Positions 42,709-51,724 of a stretch of 64,000 bases of DNA are shown here, one piece after another. The stretch is from Bacteroidota bacterium (GTDB taxonomy: Bacteria > Bacteroidota > Bacteroidia > B-17B0 > Aurantibacillaceae). A program made the translations under genes and the position numbers. Where the stretch lies: positions 1 to 64,000 of the forward strand of contig JANYBY010000119.1 of assembly GCA_025360565.1 (NCBI GenBank). Direction: 5' to 3'. The notes below the pieces were generated by a model, which made no database searches, had not been told where the DNA came from, and saw only the letters and a program-made list of their open reading frames with translations. Numbering within the stretch: position 1 is the stretch's first letter; the number at the start of each line of letters is the position of its first letter.

Positions 42709-42928
42709 TTTGGTTTTACTATGGCAAATCAACCATTAAATTAGTTAAAATTTTTCGGATATTCAAAAGGTTTATATAAATGGTCTAATTTGTTCCATAT
42801 CCGGCGGTTTATAGCCGAATAATGTAAGTTTTAGCCCAATAAAACCCTCTTAAAGTTTATTAATGAAAACATAGTTGTTTATACTTTAAATCTTTAAAAC
42901 CAGGGCGTTTTTTTACTAAATTTGTTAT

Positions 42929-45181
42929 ATGAAGAAATATTTGTTAGCATTTACTTGTATTTTGCTTACACAAGATTGGTACGCACAGCTGTTTGTTGCC
43001 CGCGATACTATAAGTGTGATAGAAAATGGCTATGTTTTAAAAATGCCTTGGGCTAACGGACTTAATTTTACCAACGTTTCAAACATTGATCTGAATTTAG
43101 ACGGAAAAAAAGATATAGTTGCTTTTGATAAGATCAACCAATTCAGCGTTGGGCGTTTCAGGTGTTTTATTAATACCGGCGTTTTGTTAGCAGGGCAAAC
43201 TACTTATTCGGCTAATCCCGATCTGAGTTATTATTTTCCGGCAACCGCTAACTGGGCGGTTTGTAAAGATTATGATTGTGATGGGAAGGAAGATCTATTT
43301 TGTTCAACCAGCGCGGGCATTATGGTTTATAGAAATGTAACTATACCCGGTGGAGCACTTACTTTTTCTTTGGCAAAACCCCTTATTAATGATAACTCCA
43401 TTCCACCCGCCAATATTTATGCGGCATCAAATGCGGTACCGGGTATTGTGGATATTGATAACGACGGCGACCTGGATATTTTAACCTTTAGCCCTGGAGG
43501 CAATTTTGTAGAATACTACAAGAATCTAAGTAAGGAAACCTACAGCATTTGCGACAGCTTAAATACATTTACGCGAGTTACCGGCTGTTGGGGTAGTATT
43601 ATTGAATACTTCTGCGGTATAAGTCTTAACCAGATATGCGGCTATAAACCCGGCGGAGGAAACGAGGACCCTTTACCAGATCAAAATAGCTTACACTCGG
43701 GCTCTTGTTTAACTTGTTTGGATAGTGACGGGGACCAGGACCAGGATCTTATTATGGGCGATATTTCCTGTAACGTTGTTCAATTCGCGCTTAATGGCGG
43801 CACTTCTTTTTCGGCTAATATTGTTGATACCACAAGGCTTTATCCTAACTTTCCGAACAAAGCAAGCACACAGCAAATTAAATTAAATAATTTTCCATGC
43901 GCTTATTATGTAGAGGTGAGCGGCGACACTAAAAAAGATCTGATCGCTACTCCTAATATGAATGGCAGCGAAAATTACCAAAGCGTTTGGTATTATAAAA
44001 ACACAAGTTTAACCAATACAGTTAACTTTCAATTTGTAAAAAAGAATTTTTTGCAGGATGAAATGATAGAGGTCGGACAAAATTCTTTTCCCGTTTTATT
44101 TGATTACGATAGCGACGGTAAAAAAGATCTGCTGATAGGCACTTATGGTTATTATAATATAAATACCTTAAACGCGCAATTAACCTTGTACAAAAACACC
44201 GGCACCGCAGCCCAGCCAAGTTACTCGCTCATCACAAGAGATTACGCGAATGTATTGGCGCAAAATTTAAACAACGTTATTCCAACCGTTGGAGATCTTG
44301 ATAACGACGGCGATGTAGATATTGTACTGGGCACACAAACAGGGCAATTTCATTGGCTTAAAAATACAGCCGGGGTGGGCGTACCCGCAACCTTTACATA
44401 CATAAGTAACGCCTTTAGTTTGGCTACAAGCCCTACAAGCGTTGCCCCGCCTGCCGCTGCGGCCCCTCAGTTATTTGATATTGATAAAGATGGAAAACTG
44501 GACCTGATGATAGGCGGGAAGAACGGAAGAATTTGGTTCTACAAAAACATTGGCACGCCAACTGTACCTCAGTTTACATTTGTTACAAGTAGTTTTGGGG
44601 GCGTAAACGTACAAGGTGCTTCTAATTTATACGGGCCCGATGGTTATGCGTCTCCGTTTTTTTACGACGATGCCGGCACCACAAAATTATTGTGCGGTTC
44701 GGTTACCGGATTGATCAGTTATTATTCGGTCCCATCCTATAGCGTTAATTGCAATTTAATTAATGCCACTGCTAATGGCTTTAACGAAGGTGCCCAATCG
44801 GTGCCGTATTTTGAAGATGTAAATAACGATGGCAAGCGCGATCTATTTGTTGGCAATGGCGGCGGCGGTTTAAGCTTTTTCTCTTCAAAAGGTCCCGATG
44901 TTGGAATAGAAGAAATAATGCAGAAAAAAAACGAACTTATTTTGTTATTTCCAAATCCTGTAAAACAAACTTTAAATATTACAGTTGATAAAATAGAAGT
45001 TGAAAATGGCACCGTAACCATTACCGATATTTTAGGAAAAGAAATTTTCGCAAAAAACATAAAGTTAAATTCAGAAACAATTGATGTGAATGAATTACAG
45101 CCCGGAATTTATTTTGTAAAAATTATTATTAGTAACAAAGAGCAAACCCTTAGCGTTGTTAAAAAAATAATTAAAGAGTAA
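42929..45181 (+). CDS. VCBS/FG-GAP repeat protein with T9SS type A domain
   Basis: A 750-residue secreted protein. The signal peptide is MKKYLLAFTCILLTQDWYAQ. About eight calcium-binding-type FG-GAP/VCBS motifs are spread through it, such as DLNLDGKKD, DYDCDGKED, DIDNDGDLD, DYDSDGKKD, DLDNDGDVD and DVNNDGKRD. This is the layout of a seven- or eight-bladed integrin-like propeller. The C-terminal ~75 residues are a type A sorting domain (LLFPNPVKQTLNITV, ITDILGKEIF, ELQPGIYFVKI). A TAAATTTG at 42917-42924, 4 bases before the ATG, matches the -7 box consensus. A surface ligand-binding role is likely; the ligand is unknown. Confidence 0.9.
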   Translation: MKKYLLAFTCILLTQDWYAQLFVARDTISVIENGYVLKMPWANGLNFTNVSNIDLNLDGKKDIVAFDKINQFSVGRFRCFINTGVLLAGQTTYSANPDLSYYFPATANWAVCKDYDCDGKEDLFCSTSAGIMVYRNVTIPGGALTFSLAKPLINDNSIPPANIYAASNAVPGIVDIDNDGDLDILTFSPGGNFVEYYKNLSKETYSICDSLNTFTRVTGCWGSIIEYFCGISLNQICGYKPGGGNEDPLPDQNSLHSGSCLTCLDSDGDQDQDLIMGDISCNVVQFALNGGTSFSANIVDTTRLYPNFPNKASTQQIKLNNFPCAYYVEVSGDTKKDLIATPNMNGSENYQSVWYYKNTSLTNTVNFQFVKKNFLQDEMIEVGQNSFPVLFDYDSDGKKDLLIGTYGYYNINTLNAQLTLYKNTGTAAQPSYSLITRDYANVLAQNLNNVIPTVGDLDNDGDVDIVLGTQTGQFHWLKNTAGVGVPATFTYISNAFSLATSPTSVAPPAAAAPQLFDIDKDGKLDLMIGGKNGRIWFYKNIGTPTVPQFTFVTSSFGGVNVQGASNLYGPDGYASPFFYDDAGTTKLLCGSVTGLISYYSVPSYSVNCNLINATANGFNEGAQSVPYFEDVNNDGKRDLFVGNGGGGLSFFSSKGPDVGIEEIMQKKNELILLFPNPVKQTLNITVDKIEVENGTVTITDILGKEIFAKNIKLNSETIDVNELQPGIYFVKIIISNKEQTLSVVKKIIKE

Positions 45182-45230
45182 ACGGTGGTTGAGCTTGTGG
45201 CAGCTGAGCTTGTCGAAGCGCCGAAACCAT
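45182..45230 (+). repeat. GAGCTTGTCGAA spacer repeat
   Basis: GGTGGTTGAGCTTGTG, GAGCTTGTCGAAGCG and CGAAACCAT form a degenerate version of the GGTTGAGCTTGTCGAAACC spacer repeat seen in many Bacteroidota. It lies directly after the stop of the VCBS protein. Confidence 0.5.
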
Positions 45231-45419
45231 AATATAACAAAACCGTTTTGATGTTAAAGAATTATAGAACTCAAAAAACATATTTGCCCTTTATTTTTTA
45301 GTAAAAAAAGCACTTGCGGCACATTTTTTTTAATACTTTTTTCTTTTCTTTTTCCTTCCTGTTCTAAAAAAGTAGGCAATGTTGTTTATGGGGAATATCC
45401 ACACGAGATCGGAAAAATA

Positions 45420-46757
45420 ATGGTGAACAAGTGCGCTACCAGCGGATGCCATAATGATAAAAGTTATTTGGCCGCTTCAGAATATAATATGACCACCTGG
45501 CAAAAATCTTTTGAAGGAAGTAATAATGGTTCGCCAATAATCCCCTACAGTAGCAAATTTTCTTCGCTGTGCAGTTTTATAAATACGTATTCCGATCTGG
45601 GATTGCAAAACACCCCGAGCATGCCCCTGTCTAAAACCCCACTTACGCACGATGAGGTTGTATTAATAAAAGATTGGATAGACGCGGGCGCGCCGGATAT
45701 AAATGGCAACGTAATGTGGGGCGATGATCCTTTACGAAAAAAATTGTACGCTACCAATCAGGGTTGTGGTGTGGTTACCGTGTTTGACAGTGAGACGCAG
45801 CTTCCAATAAGATATATTGAAGTGGGAAAAAAAGGAGGCAAGGATACACCGCATCAGATAAGGGTTTCGCCCGATGGTAAATATTGGTATGTTATTTTTA
45901 TTGCGAGCAACCTAATGGAAAAACACCGCTGCAGCGATGACGCTTTTGTAGCAAATATTCCATTAACACCTCTTGCAGCGGGCACAAGTACTGATCCGGC
46001 AAATAATGCTACCAACTGGAATACGTTTATTATTACCAAAGATGGTAAGCGCGCATACTGCGCTTCCTTGTCCGGCTTTCTTTCAGCGGTTGATCTTGAA
46101 AATGAAAAATTTCTAAATTTTACCGCGGCCGGCAGTTCGCCGCATGGCTGTGCTTTGAGCGCGGATGAAAGTATATTATATGTTGGCGCGCAAACTGCCA
46201 ATTATGTCAGCGCGTGGTTAACGGATTTCAGTAACTACAATCCGATTTCTTTAGATGGCGCAAGCCCTTCTCCGACTTTGAGTATTCACGATATTGTTTT
46301 ATCACAAAACGGAACAGACCTGTATGTAACCTGCCAGGGAAGCAACGATGTAAGAATTTTGAATACTTTAACAAATTCGGTAACCATTATTCCTGTAGGC
46401 GTTTTTCCGCAAGAGATAGTTTATTCAAAAAATAAAAAGCAATATTTTGTCAGCTGCCCTGAAGACGCGACAACGTTTCCGGGTTCAAAAGGGGTGATCA
46501 CAAGAATTGATGAAATGACCAATACTCCAACAACTATAAAGTGCGGGTATCAGCCCCACGGCGTTGCGGTAGATGAAAATAAAAATTTATTATATGTATT
46601 GTCGCGCAATATTTTAACCTCCGGTCCATTGCCGCACCATTCCAGCGTTTGCGGAAGAAATGGCTTTGTAAATTTTATTGATCTGAATACTTTTACTGTT
46701 TTACCAAAAAAATACGAGATGAGTTCCGATCCATACTTTATATTTGCTAGACCCTAA
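45420..46757 (+). CDS. Lipoprotein with CX4CH motif and YVTN-type beta-propeller (5' end unclear)
   Basis: At least 445 residues from the first ATG. Residues 5-11 read CATSGCH, a CX4CH pattern like atypical c-type haem sites. YVTN-like propeller blades follow (KKLYATNQGCGVVTVFDSE, ILYVGAQTANYVSAWL, DLYVTCQGSNDVRIL). The reading frame is open back to 45258. It encodes a convincing lipoprotein signal just upstream of this ATG: FFLILFSFLFPSC followed by SKKVGN, with the Cys codon at 45360. No ATG, GTG or TTG serves it, so the true start is non-standard or hidden by a homopolymer indel. The stop overlaps the next ATG by one base. Function may be surface redox or binding; this is uncertain. Confidence 0.75.
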   Translation: MVNKCATSGCHNDKSYLAASEYNMTTWQKSFEGSNNGSPIIPYSSKFSSLCSFINTYSDLGLQNTPSMPLSKTPLTHDEVVLIKDWIDAGAPDINGNVMWGDDPLRKKLYATNQGCGVVTVFDSETQLPIRYIEVGKKGGKDTPHQIRVSPDGKYWYVIFIASNLMEKHRCSDDAFVANIPLTPLAAGTSTDPANNATNWNTFIITKDGKRAYCASLSGFLSAVDLENEKFLNFTAAGSSPHGCALSADESILYVGAQTANYVSAWLTDFSNYNPISLDGASPSPTLSIHDIVLSQNGTDLYVTCQGSNDVRILNTLTNSVTIIPVGVFPQEIVYSKNKKQYFVSCPEDATTFPGSKGVITRIDEMTNTPTTIKCGYQPHGVAVDENKNLLYVLSRNILTSGPLPHHSSVCGRNGFVNFIDLNTFTVLPKKYEMSSDPYFIFARP

Positions 46758-47176
46758 TGGAAATAAATGAATTACTGACCAAACAACCCATTTTATTAAT
46801 AGATGGAGAATGCGGATTTTGTAACCGCAGCGTTCAATTTTTTTTGAAGCGAGAAAAAAACAAAACAATGCATTTTGCACCCTTAACATCGCAAGTGGGG
46901 TTAGACCTGAGAGCCTATTTTGAAATAGACCCGAAAATAGACAGCATCATTTTAATAAAAGATTATTCGGCCTATATAAAATCATGCGCGGCATTGCGCT
47001 TAACCTTGTACATGAAAGGCTTGTGGCCAATGATGACGGTTTTTTTGGTGATCCCTCCTTTTTTACGCAACATGGTTTACGATATGATCGCTAAACGAAG
47101 AATGAAAATTTTCGGGCGGGTGGAAAGTTGCTCACTGATCCCGAAAGAAGATAGGGTGAGATTTTTGGATCTGTGA
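46757..47176 (+). CDS. DCC-family thiol-disulfide oxidoreductase-like protein (DUF393)
   Basis: A 139-residue protein of the DCC family. The name-giving pattern is LLIDGECGFCNRSVQFF, with the C19-G-F-C22 pair, a thioredoxin-like redox-active site. The rest (HFAPLTSQVGLDLRAYF, SCAALRLTLYMKGLWP) matches the family length and order. The partner is unknown; DCC proteins often accompany HTTM membrane proteins, and one lies 8 kb away at 38073. Its ATG overlaps the stop of the propeller lipoprotein, so the two are translationally coupled. This hints that it may maintain the cysteines of that protein, though it lacks a signal peptide. Confidence 0.88.
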   Translation: MEINELLTKQPILLIDGECGFCNRSVQFFLKREKNKTMHFAPLTSQVGLDLRAYFEIDPKIDSIILIKDYSAYIKSCAALRLTLYMKGLWPMMTVFLVIPPFLRNMVYDMIAKRRMKIFGRVESCSLIPKEDRVRFLDL

Positions 47177-47285
47177 CAAAACCATAGCGCACGGATTTTC
47201 TTCCCGTTGCTTTTTTTACAGGAAATAGTTTTATTACCATTAAACTATTTACTCTTTTCGAAGTCAAAACAAAAACTATTTAAAA

Positions 47286-48068
47286 ATGAAAACAAAACTT
47301 ACACTTATCAGTGCCTTGGCATTGAGTATTATTTTAACATCTTGTAAAAAACCGGATGCAGGCCCACAAGGCACTACAGGCGATCCCGGTCCGGCAGGCC
47401 CTGTATTAACAGGCAATTTAAAGGGCTTTGTAAGCCATTATGATCTTTCAGGTACAAAAATCACCACAAATTTAGCTTCCGATACTGTTTCAATTGATGG
47501 TAGCGGCCAGGTTGCTTATACAGATGCGAACGGAGAATTTACCTTTTCGGGTTTAACAACGGGGGTTTACAATTTAACTGTTAAACGCGGTGGTTATGGC
47601 ACAAATAAAATTCAGAGCGTGCAATTTACCGGTGGCGGCGATACGTATCGCAACACGAATATTTCAAAAACTCCAACTACAAATGTTACCTCATTAATGG
47701 CATATGATACGGTAATAAGTACCGTAAACTATATTCGTGTAAGAGGCGTGGTGCCTGCAACACCATACGTTCAAAGCGTTATTGTTTATGTTGGAAATCC
47801 CGGAAATGTTGCGGTAAATTCCGGCTCAGCTAATCAAAGTAATTTTTATGTTATAAATGTCGCGGTGAACGGAACCGGATTTAATAAAAATATACCTACC
47901 GCAGATTTTTATGATTTGGGATACACCTCAACGAACACTGCTTACTTTGCGGCATATACAATTGGGGGTAACACGAATGCGTCCAGTTACGCTGATCTGT
48001 CAAATAACAAAACAATTTTTACAGCGCTTGGTTCAACTGCGGTTTTAGCGAATGCGCCGGTTCAATAA
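47286..48068 (+). CDS. Lipoprotein with collagen-like triplets and carboxypeptidase-regulatory-like domain
   Basis: A 260-residue predicted lipoprotein, with Cys20 at the end of SIILTSC. The mature N-terminus carries about five Gly-X-Y triplets (GPQGTTGDPGPAGP), a short collagen-like linker. Residues ~45-115 form a CarboxypepD_reg-like beta-sandwich (GNLKGFVSHYDLSG, TDANGEFTFSGLTTGVYNLTV). A second beta-rich domain with YVQSVIVYVGNPGN follows. No catalytic residues are seen. It is likely a surface or periplasmic structural lipoprotein. It ends at a strong bidirectional terminator. Confidence 0.82.
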   Translation: MKTKLTLISALALSIILTSCKKPDAGPQGTTGDPGPAGPVLTGNLKGFVSHYDLSGTKITTNLASDTVSIDGSGQVAYTDANGEFTFSGLTTGVYNLTVKRGGYGTNKIQSVQFTGGGDTYRNTNISKTPTTNVTSLMAYDTVISTVNYIRVRGVVPATPYVQSVIVYVGNPGNVAVNSGSANQSNFYVINVAVNGTGFNKNIPTADFYDLGYTSTNTAYFAAYTIGGNTNASSYADLSNNKTIFTALGSTAVLANAPVQ

Positions 48069-48086
48069 ATGATCTTGATATAAAAT

Positions 48087-48116
48087 AAAAAACGGCAGAC
48101 ACTGTCTGCCGTTTTT
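48087..48116. terminator. Bidirectional intrinsic terminator
   Basis: AACGGCAGACA (48091-48101) pairs with TGTCTGCCGTT (48103-48113), flanked by A- and T-runs. It lies between the convergent lipoprotein and Kelch-protein genes. Confidence 0.9.
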
Positions 48117-48124
48117 ATTAGATA

Positions 48125-49333
48125 TTATTCTTTCAGGATCTTTTTAGTTTCAATCAGTTTTTCTTCCGAAAAAAATCTCAGAAAATAGATTCCTTTTTCG
48201 AGATGAGAAATATTTATTTTTTTATCAATAAAGGAATCAAAATTAGTTTCGAAAACAATTTGCCCAAGCAGATCAACCAGTTCTACTTTGCAATTTGTAT
48301 TGTTGTAGGAATAATTTACAATTAAAACATCGGCGCATGGATTCGGAAAAATTGAAAAAGTAGCTTTGTTCTCATTTTCGCGGAAGCCCGCGAGTATATC
48401 CAGCACCCAGGTTTCTTTTACTCTTGTAACAGCCGTAACACCGCAGCTGTAATAAAAATTATTTCCGTTTGAACAACACATCCCACCCTTTCTGCCAAAT
48501 GAGGGTAAAACGGGGCCGGCCGAAAACGTATTTGTTGCATCGTCAAAGAACCAGCAATCGTTATGGTAATTATCCAGCGTATCAATACCCCCAAGCAAAA
48601 CCAATTTATTACCGGCGTTTTGCATACCCACATAATACCTTCCTTTGGGCTGCGGAAAATCGGTTACCTTAGTCCAGTTATCGGTACTTTGGCTGTATTT
48701 ATAAATTTCTTTTCTAATGGAGCCGGCATTATCTTTTCCAAACATAACATAACCCACGCCGTTTAATGTTGCCGCGCTTGCCCGCCAGCGCCCGCCAAAA
48801 GGAAAATTATTTTTTTGTGTCCATACATTGGTAATCATATCGTATTCCCACACTTCATCGCTTACCGTGCCGCTTGCAAACCGTCCGCTAAAAACATATG
48901 CTTTAGTATTTAATGTAAAACTGCTGGCGGCCATTACCGCGCTTCCGGGTTTTGGTGCAACTGTTGTCCATGTATTTGTGGTAACGTCATAACGATAAGT
49001 ATCGCTGAAAAGGAGTGCCCCGCTGCCTGAGCCTCCGTGTACAAATAAACAATTAGAATAAGTAAAAGCCACGGCGTATTGCCTTTCAGCGCCTGCGGGC
49101 ATGGATGCAACGGCTGTCCATGTGTTTGTGACAAGATCAAGCGCGTAAAAATCACCGCCCAAAGTAAAACCTGTTCTTAATCCCGAACCAAAATACGCTT
49201 TGTTATTTATGGTTTTTGCAACACCGTCATCTCTTTCTAAAGCAGGCAGATCGGGCAATTGCGACCATACTTGCGCAAACGCGAAATTTGCAAACGAGGC
49301 AAAAAAACAGAATAATTTTATTTTATCGAACAC
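48125..49333 (-). CDS. Kelch-repeat protein with T9SS type A domain
   Basis: A 402-residue secreted protein starting at GTG, with a signal peptide ending FANFAFAQ. About five or six Kelch blades are visible, with motifs such as NKAYFGSGLRTGF, DLVTNTWTAVASMPAG, RYDVTTNTWTTVAPKPG, EYDMITNVWTQKN and NKLVLLGGIDTLDN. They form a beta-propeller. The last ~75 residues are a type A sorting domain (SIFPNPCADVLIVNY, VDLLGQIVF, HLEKGIYFLRF). It is probably a surface adhesin or binding protein. It follows another T9SS gene on the same strand after 25 bases and likely shares its transcript. Confidence 0.9.
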   Translation of the reverse strand: MFDKIKLFCFFASFANFAFAQVWSQLPDLPALERDDGVAKTINNKAYFGSGLRTGFTLGGDFYALDLVTNTWTAVASMPAGAERQYAVAFTYSNCLFVHGGSGSGALLFSDTYRYDVTTNTWTTVAPKPGSAVMAASSFTLNTKAYVFSGRFASGTVSDEVWEYDMITNVWTQKNNFPFGGRWRASAATLNGVGYVMFGKDNAGSIRKEIYKYSQSTDNWTKVTDFPQPKGRYYVGMQNAGNKLVLLGGIDTLDNYHNDCWFFDDATNTFSAGPVLPSFGRKGGMCCSNGNNFYYSCGVTAVTRVKETWVLDILAGFRENENKATFSIFPNPCADVLIVNYSYNNTNCKVELVDLLGQIVFETNFDSFIDKKINISHLEKGIYFLRFFSEEKLIETKKILKE

Positions 49334-49358
49334 TTTTTTTAACAGGAAAATTCAATAA

Positions 49359-51626
49359 TTATTGTTTTACTACCACCAATTTTTTTTGTTCAAAGATCTT
49401 ATCGTTTTTGTTGATGGTAACGATGTAAACGCCCTCATTAAAATTTGTTGTTTCAATCACGTTTAAAAAATTAGCGTTTATGGTTCCATTTTTAATTACT
49501 TTACCAAGCACATCCATAATGGAATAAGTTACTTCGCCCAGATCGGAACCATTGTAAAGAATAGTGAAATCGGTATTCGCGGGATTTGGATAAATGGCTA
49601 GTTTATTTGTTTCAAAAACACTTCCCGCAGAAATTATTCCCGACCAATGACTATTGTTACAAACCGAAGCGTCTAATGAAGTTACAATGGCGCCATCTGT
49701 AATGTTTACAATGCCACCTTCCAACACGGTTAAATTTGTTTCAATGCCTGTTGCTTTGCTATCGAAAAATCGAATACTTGTGTTTTGCCCGGCAATGGTT
49801 AATACTACACCGGAATGTACAATCACTTTTCCTAAAACATTTTGCGAGCTGTTCCATAATGTATTGGATGTAATATCCATTACATATTGCGGCCCGGCGG
49901 TATAAGTGGTGTGCGTAAAACAATCGTTATAAACTTTGGCCAAATAATTATCATCAAAGTTAGCGCTCGAATTTCCGCTGATAACATAACCGCCCGCTTG
50001 CGCCTCAGTAATTTTATATAAACATTCCTGACGTTTTAAATCACCGGGTTCGGTTTGCCTTGCCCTGTTATCTTCCACATCAAATGTTTTACTCCACTGC
50101 GTGCTGCCGTTTGAAAAATATTTTACGATCAGCGCATCGGTATCCCAATCTTCAAATTGCAGATCGGGACAGCCGGCTAAATAACCTAATTCTATTTGGG
50201 TTGGCGGCGCGTGGTTTGATGTAGGCGGCCGTGTGGTACTTACTGCAACAAAACCACCGTCGGAAGTTTCTTCAACGCCTATTCTCAGGTCGAACGCGTG
50301 AATAGGGCCCATGGGCGAAGGATTTATTCCATCGGCAGCAAGCAAACCGTTAGTATTTATTCGGTAAACAAAACCATTAGCCGAATTATTTCCCGCATGG
50401 GCGCAAGTATTGCAATCTTTGATTATGGGTACCAGTAATTGTTTTAAACCTTTGTGGTATTTAATTTCGGATATTGTTGAATTAAAATATTGCGGACCAA
50501 AGCCCCGAAGACAGATTGGATTTGAAGGCCAGGTCGAACTAATATTAAAATCATGATCGATGTTCCAGATGTAAGCGTAATTATTATCGTTTGAATTTGT
50601 GTTACCAAAATAGCAAGTGGTGGCAACTGCATAATTACCTGTTTCATCCATTTCAATTAAAGAATGGCCAATTCCGCCATCTGCATAGCCGTTTATGGAA
50701 TTTGTGATGGGTACAAATCCGTTCTGATTCAAGGGCAGCGATAATTTTTTAACCAAATAACCTGTTGAGGGATCTATCTCTAAAAGTAAAGGAAAACCCG
50801 CGCTATTAGCATTAGAAACTGTTTGACCAAATCCTGTAACTATCAAATTACCATTTGAACTTTTAATAATATCGTAACCATAACTTATGCATTCATATGC
50901 TGCCAAAGGAGAGTTTGTGTAATCAAGATAACCGTATAAAGCCTGCCAAACAATAACGCCATCGCTCCGAATTTTTGCAACATATAAATGACTCACGTCA
51001 TTTTTATAACCGGGAGTAACATTAAGATGCGAAAGTGAAAAATTATCGTTTGGATTAGAAGAGGTAGGATTATAACGCAAAAAATTAATTTTATCGCTAT
51101 AAGGTTTAACGCCAAGATGGGCACCTACGACATAAAAATAATCGGGATTAACCGGGTCCTGTATTACTTCTTCGAGAGCGCCAATTGTTTTTGATTTGCA
51201 GTAGATCATGTTCCCTTGCAGATCATTTAAACCAATATTACCCCTGGCAGGTGTACGTTTTTCTCCGCTATAATCGCGGTCGCCGCAGCCGTCAATTAAC
51301 GTATCATATCTATAAACACTTGGTATTATTGGGTTGTAGGGCGAATCTAACCCTTCGTTAAAAAGTTGTTGTGCGTTGGTATAGGTATCAATTGTACTTA
51401 CTAAACTTGTGTAGCCCACTGTTACATAAGAAACATGGGTGCCTTGGGCATTGTAAACATTTTTGTGGCTGTACCACCACTCTTCACCGCTTTGTTCGGC
51501 GGTTTGCGGCAATCCGTTGAGCCCCCTGGGCGAATGTGTGGTTACCCTCCATTCAATTGCCGGAGCAAGCTGGGCTTTTAAAGACCCCGAAAAAATAATG
51601 ACTAAATATAAAAGAGGGTTTTTCAA
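49359..51626 (-). CDS. Large secreted protein with T9SS type A domain
   Basis: A 755-residue secreted protein. It must start at the TTG at 51626, since the codon just upstream is a stop. The signal peptide reads KNPLLYLVIIFSGSLKAQ. The long middle is beta-rich and resembles repeated bulb-type or PQQ-like propeller text (HLYVAKIRSDGVIVWQALYG, YVISGNSSANFDDNYLAKV), also seen in delta-60-type repeats. The C-terminus is a type A sorting domain (LAIYPNPANTDFTIL, IMDVLGKVI, FNEGVYIVTI). No enzymatic motif was recognised. It is the upstream member of a two-gene set with the Kelch protein. Confidence 0.85.
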   Translation of the reverse strand: MKNPLLYLVIIFSGSLKAQLAPAIEWRVTTHSPRGLNGLPQTAEQSGEEWWYSHKNVYNAQGTHVSYVTVGYTSLVSTIDTYTNAQQLFNEGLDSPYNPIIPSVYRYDTLIDGCGDRDYSGEKRTPARGNIGLNDLQGNMIYCKSKTIGALEEVIQDPVNPDYFYVVGAHLGVKPYSDKINFLRYNPTSSNPNDNFSLSHLNVTPGYKNDVSHLYVAKIRSDGVIVWQALYGYLDYTNSPLAAYECISYGYDIIKSSNGNLIVTGFGQTVSNANSAGFPLLLEIDPSTGYLVKKLSLPLNQNGFVPITNSINGYADGGIGHSLIEMDETGNYAVATTCYFGNTNSNDNNYAYIWNIDHDFNISSTWPSNPICLRGFGPQYFNSTISEIKYHKGLKQLLVPIIKDCNTCAHAGNNSANGFVYRINTNGLLAADGINPSPMGPIHAFDLRIGVEETSDGGFVAVSTTRPPTSNHAPPTQIELGYLAGCPDLQFEDWDTDALIVKYFSNGSTQWSKTFDVEDNRARQTEPGDLKRQECLYKITEAQAGGYVISGNSSANFDDNYLAKVYNDCFTHTTYTAGPQYVMDITSNTLWNSSQNVLGKVIVHSGVVLTIAGQNTSIRFFDSKATGIETNLTVLEGGIVNITDGAIVTSLDASVCNNSHWSGIISAGSVFETNKLAIYPNPANTDFTILYNGSDLGEVTYSIMDVLGKVIKNGTINANFLNVIETTNFNEGVYIVTINKNDKIFEQKKLVVVKQ

Positions 51627-51671
51627 TTATAATTGTTTTATTAAAAATACAAAATATTTATTCCGGAACAT

Positions 51672-51702
51672 AAAAAAAGCCGCTCTTTTTTAAAGGGCGG
51701 CT
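51672..51702 (-). terminator. Intrinsic terminator for the DUF5606 gene
   Basis: On the minus strand AGCCGCCCTTT pairs with AAGAGCGGCT and is followed by a T-run. It lies 23 bases beyond the stop at 51725. Confidence 0.85.
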
Positions 51703-51724
51703 GTTAATAATCTGCTTTAAAAAA

